Positions 61,665-64,000 of a DNA stretch of 64,000 bases are shown piece after piece; within the stretch, counting starts at the first letter, position 1; the number at the start of each line of letters is the position of its first letter. The translations under genes and the position numbers were made by a program. The stretch lies in the NCBI GenBank assembly GCA_040222995.1, contig JAVKBW010000019.1:1-64000 (forward strand), in the 5' to 3' direction. Source of the DNA: JAVKBW01 sp040222995 (GTDB lineage Bacteria; Pseudomonadota; Alphaproteobacteria; UBA8366; Aestuariispiraceae). The notes beneath the pieces were generated by a model, which was not told where the DNA came from, made no database searches, and was given only the letters and a program-made list of their open reading frames with translations.

Positions 61665-62411
61665 TTATCCTATCCGTTTGAACAGCCAGTTCGCCCCATA
61701 GCCAGCCAGGACGGCAATGAGAATTGATAATATTCCGAATATCGCGCCGTGGTTCTGCGCAAGCAGGAATATCTCAGCTCCGGAGCCGACCTTACTGACA
61801 AAAAGCGGCGTTGTCTGTGCACTTTCCACCGTACCGTTGCGGACAAGCAGGGTTTCGATGATGTAGGTGCCGACCGGGACATTCGAAGGAAACAAAACTT
61901 TGGTTCTGAAAAGCCTCTGCCCGCGCTTTTCAACAAGGCCGGGCTTGCCTGTATAAAGACCGGCGGCTTCGCGCAACCGCACAATCGATTCCTGAAATTC
62001 CGCGACTTCGCTGTCTGTGCGGCCGATTGGCGGGGTCATGCGAATGTTGTCGACGCCGATCTGGTGCCGGCGCAATTCGTGGATGGGTAGATTGAACTCC
62101 ACGCCTTCGGTCGCCGCGACGTAATAGAAGGCCGGCACGGCGTTGAAGATCATGCCGTCGGAATTCATCCAGATCCCCGCTATCCGGTCTTTCTTCCGAA
62201 CCACCACTTCTTCGTTGGGGCCGCGAACGACGACGACGACATCCCCGTCGTCTTTCGTCGTGCCGAACAACAGCAGTTCCGTTCCGGTGAACCCGGTTGT
62301 GATGGCGATAAGATGGCTCGACAGATCGGCGACAAGCGGTTCGCTCGCGCGCGCCTGGATCGGCATAAATATCGATGAGACAACAGCGAAAAGGAAAAGC
62401 CGTTTCAACAT
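61665..62411 (-). CDS. TIGR02186 family membrane protein
   Basis: The 248-residue protein has a signal peptide (MLKRLFLFAVVSSIFM to QARA), a beta-rich body with GFTGTELLLFGTTKDDGDVV, VVVRGPNEEVVVRKKDRIAG and IWMNSDGMIFNAVPAFYYVA, and a C-terminal membrane helix. This is the alphaproteobacterial TIGR02186 family, usually paired with a TSUP transporter as here. The function is unknown; an accessory to anion export is inferred. It begins in the TSUP stop and ends 5 bases before soeA. Confidence 0.88.
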   Translation of the reverse strand: MLKRLFLFAVVSSIFMPIQARASEPLVADLSSHLIAITTGFTGTELLLFGTTKDDGDVVVVVRGPNEEVVVRKKDRIAGIWMNSDGMIFNAVPAFYYVAATEGVEFNLPIHELRRHQIGVDNIRMTPPIGRTDSEVAEFQESIVRLREAAGLYTGKPGLVEKRGQRLFRTKVLFPSNVPVGTYIIETLLVRNGTVESAQTTPLFVSKVGSGAEIFLLAQNHGAIFGILSILIAVLAGYGANWLFKRIG

Positions 62412-63334
62412 CAGTGTTGCCCCGGCTGGCCGATAGAGAAAACCTCACTGGGCGTAACAACCAGATCGAACAGAAGTTTTCCGCAGACCAGTAGCACAAG
62501 TGCGGCAAGCAGCCCGCGCAATTCTTCCCCGCGCAGTTTCGAGCCGAGCCGCGTGCCGATCTGGGCGCCGACGACCGCCCCGACGAGCAGCAGCATGGCC
62601 AGAACGATATCAACGGTCTGATTGAGATAGGCCTGCAGGAACGTCGCATTGGCGGTGACGAAGATGATCTGAAACAGCGAGGTGCCGATCACGATCGATG
62701 TCGGCATGCCGAGCAGGTAAATCATCGCCGGCAACATCACGAAGCCGCCGCCGACACCCATGATGGCGGACAATACGCCGACCACAAAACCGATAAGCAG
62801 CGGCAGAATGGCGCTGATGTAAAGTCGCGAACGGTGAAACCGCATCTTGAACGGCAGGCGGTGAAGCCAGTTGTGTTCATGCAGTTTGCGGCGCGGCTTG
62901 CCGCCGGCGGCCTTTGTTTGCCGTATCGTGCGAACGCTCTCAAATAGCATCAGAGCGCCAATCGATCCGAGAAAGACAACATAGGATAGCTTGATGACGA
63001 GGTCGATCTGACCCAGCGTCCGAAGAAACGCGAACAGAAAAACGCCCGCAGTCGACCCGACGAGACCGCCGATCAACAGGATGGTCCCCATTTTGAGATC
63101 GACATTGCCGCGTTGCCAGTGCGCCATCACGCCGGAAACGGACGATGCGACAATCTGGTTTGCCTGCGTTCCCACGGCAACGGCCGAAGGGACACCGAGG
63201 AGAATCAGCAAAGGCGTCATCAGAAATCCGCCGCCGACCCCGAAAATTCCGCTCATCAGTCCGACGCCGATCCCCATTCCGAGAATCAGGAATATGTTCA
63301 CTGACATTTCGGCAATTGGTAGATAGATGTGCAT
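62411..63334 (-). CDS. TSUP (TauE/SafE) family anion transporter
   Basis: The 307-residue protein belongs to the TauE/SafE/DUF81 family: GVGLMSGIFGVGGGFLMTPL, VGTQANQIVASSVSGVMAHW and GFVVGVLSAIMGVGGGFVML form two repeated halves, about eight membrane segments. Members export sulfite, sulfoacetate or related anions. As first gene of the operon leading to soeABC, it probably exports or imports a sulfur oxyanion. It overlaps the next gene by one base. Confidence 0.9.
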   Translation of the reverse strand: MHIYLPIAEMSVNIFLILGMGIGVGLMSGIFGVGGGFLMTPLLILLGVPSAVAVGTQANQIVASSVSGVMAHWQRGNVDLKMGTILLIGGLVGSTAGVFLFAFLRTLGQIDLVIKLSYVVFLGSIGALMLFESVRTIRQTKAAGGKPRRKLHEHNWLHRLPFKMRFHRSRLYISAILPLLIGFVVGVLSAIMGVGGGFVMLPAMIYLLGMPTSIVIGTSLFQIIFVTANATFLQAYLNQTVDIVLAMLLLVGAVVGAQIGTRLGSKLRGEELRGLLAALVLLVCGKLLFDLVVTPSEVFSIGQPGQH

Positions 63335-63559
63335 GACGCGTGATTGCGCTTTCGCAGGCCGGAAGATGATTTGGAGTCAAGGTGTTAGAATCGTTATTGA
63401 ACACCTGTTCGCGAGAATTGTCGAATGCGGAATTGGATTATTGCCTTTTGGCGCTACTGATTTTACGCAAATGGCATGACATGACGGGCAGCATGACTTA
63501 GTAGACAACGCCGACAGACCCGTTCAGGGACATGACAGAGCGACAAGACAGAAATCAGA

Positions 63560-63796
63560 ATGGTTGATTGGGAATTAGATGCGAAAGGGCTTGTCTGCCC
63601 GTTGCCGGTGCTGAAAGCCCGCAAGGCGATGAAGCAGCTTGAAATCGGTGAGCGGCTGCGGATTGAAGCAACGGATCCGGGATCCGTGCAGGACATGGAT
63701 TCCTTCTGCGCGAGCCAGGGCCACAAGCTGATCGAAAGCGGCGAACACGACGGCGTTTTTACGTTCGTCGTTCAGAAGGCCGAGAAACCGGGGTGA
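63560..63796 (+). CDS. tusA: TusA family sulfurtransferase
   Basis: The 78-residue protein carries the TusA core LDAKGLVCPLPVLKARKAMK with the persulfide-carrying cysteine at residue 13 and a conserved DPGS motif. TusA relays sulfur for tRNA thiolation and, in sulfur oxidisers, for cytoplasmic sulfane transfer. It is divergent from the TSUP-soeABC operon, 225 bases away, and convergent with fliN. Both roles are possible here. Confidence 0.92.
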   Translation: MVDWELDAKGLVCPLPVLKARKAMKQLEIGERLRIEATDPGSVQDMDSFCASQGHKLIESGEHDGVFTFVVQKAEKPG

Positions 63797-63805
63797 ATCG
63801 CTGTT

Positions 63806-64000
63806 TCAGCCCTTCTTCACGATTTCCGTCACGGAGACCGCCAGCCTGTCTTCCACAACAACGACTTCGCCGCGCGCAACGGCCGTGCCGCTGACCCGGA
63901 TTTCCACTGTATCGCCAACCTTCCGGTCGAGCTCGATAACGGCGCCGCGGCCGATTTTCAGCAGGTTGCTGACTTTCATTTCCGCCATGCCCAGAACGGC
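63806..64000 (-). CDS. fliN: Flagellar motor switch protein FliN (partial)
   Basis: The C-terminal ~65 residues fit FliN: MKVSNLLKIGRGAVIELDRK followed by VGDTVEIRVSG and ARGEVVVVEDRLAVSVTEI, the SpoA/C-ring signature. Reading continues to the window edge (AVLG before the first ATG at 63988), so that ATG is probably internal and the gene starts outside. FliN forms the C-ring and interacts with the export gate. It adds to the motility genes at 41-46 kb. Confidence 0.9.
   Translation of the reverse strand, partial: AVLGMAEMKVSNLLKIGRGAVIELDRKVGDTVEIRVSGTAVARGEVVVVEDRLAVSVTEIVKKG

Noticed and set aside
1..64000. CRISPR array
   Set aside because: No set of regularly spaced 25-40 base repeats with unique spacers was seen. 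The GGGACA array has short units and no spacers of that size.
1..64000. Ribosomal RNA operon
   Set aside because: No rRNA-like sequence was recognised. Only one intact tRNA gene was found.

Overview
The window comes from an alphaproteobacterium, most likely a marine Rhodospirillales-type organism. The evidence is a moderately high G+C chromosome, alphaproteobacterial families (PhoX, TIGR02186/TSUP pair, DUF3572, COG3146 acyltransferase, PdeM/DEXH-helicase pair), flagellar stator and switch genes, and a cytoplasmic Soe-type sulfite oxidation operon. It divides into an accessory left half (1-27.3 kb) and an ordinary chromosomal right half (27.3-64 kb).

Left accessory region. 0-7.3 kb is a defence-type block: a PD-(D/E)XK nuclease-like gene with an overlapping small partner on the minus strand, then a plus-strand series of AbiEi/AbiEii (type IV toxin-antitoxin) and an OLD-family ATPase/TOPRIM nuclease followed by a UvrD-like helicase (Gabija-like pair). 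7.3-11.5 kb holds a truncated transposase, an HU-like protein, a DUF3102 protein, an XRE repressor with its operator and a zinc-ribbon membrane protein of unknown role. 11.7-17.4 kb is a cassette of ParB-domain DNA methyltransferase, DUF5681 protein, terminase large subunit, DUF3489, DUF2924 and a serine recombinase, with no virion genes.

17,582-27,257 is a complete, compact integrative element of about 9.7 kb, bounded by a 46-bp direct repeat. The right copy is the 3' part of an intact tRNA-Met(CAT) gene. All its genes lie on one strand: acidic protein, RepA-like AAA ATPase, small protein, HNH, TerS, TerL, MerR-like regulator, HK97 capsid, prohead protease, portal, AlpA-like protein and tyrosine integrase. 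It encodes DNA packaging and head assembly but no connector, tail or lysis genes. This fits a capsid-forming phage satellite (cf-PICI-like), although a reduced prophage is the alternative. Its head genes run capsid-protease-portal, the reverse of the usual HK97 order. Integrase arm-site-like repeats (GTCTAAC) lie at both ends, and a GGGACA iteron-like array with a hairpin lies just after the ATPase gene.

Right chromosomal region. mnmA follows the tRNA, then metabolic and housekeeping genes: a class III aminotransferase, RidA, N-formylglutamate amidohydrolase, an ArsC-like reductase, a GabD-type dehydrogenase, a Tam-type methyltransferase, a MATE pump and an RNA m5U methyltransferase. A MotA/MotB-like pair lies beside an MBL hydrolase and a GAF-HD-GYP protein. 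Next come a TPR glycosyltransferase-like protein, phoX with a triple Pho box, photolyase, and the PdeM/DEXH helicase repair pair. A minus-strand run of TSUP transporter, TIGR02186, SoeA, SoeB, SoeC and EamA follows, with divergent tusA; together these suggest sulfite/sulfur oxidation. The window ends inside fliN.
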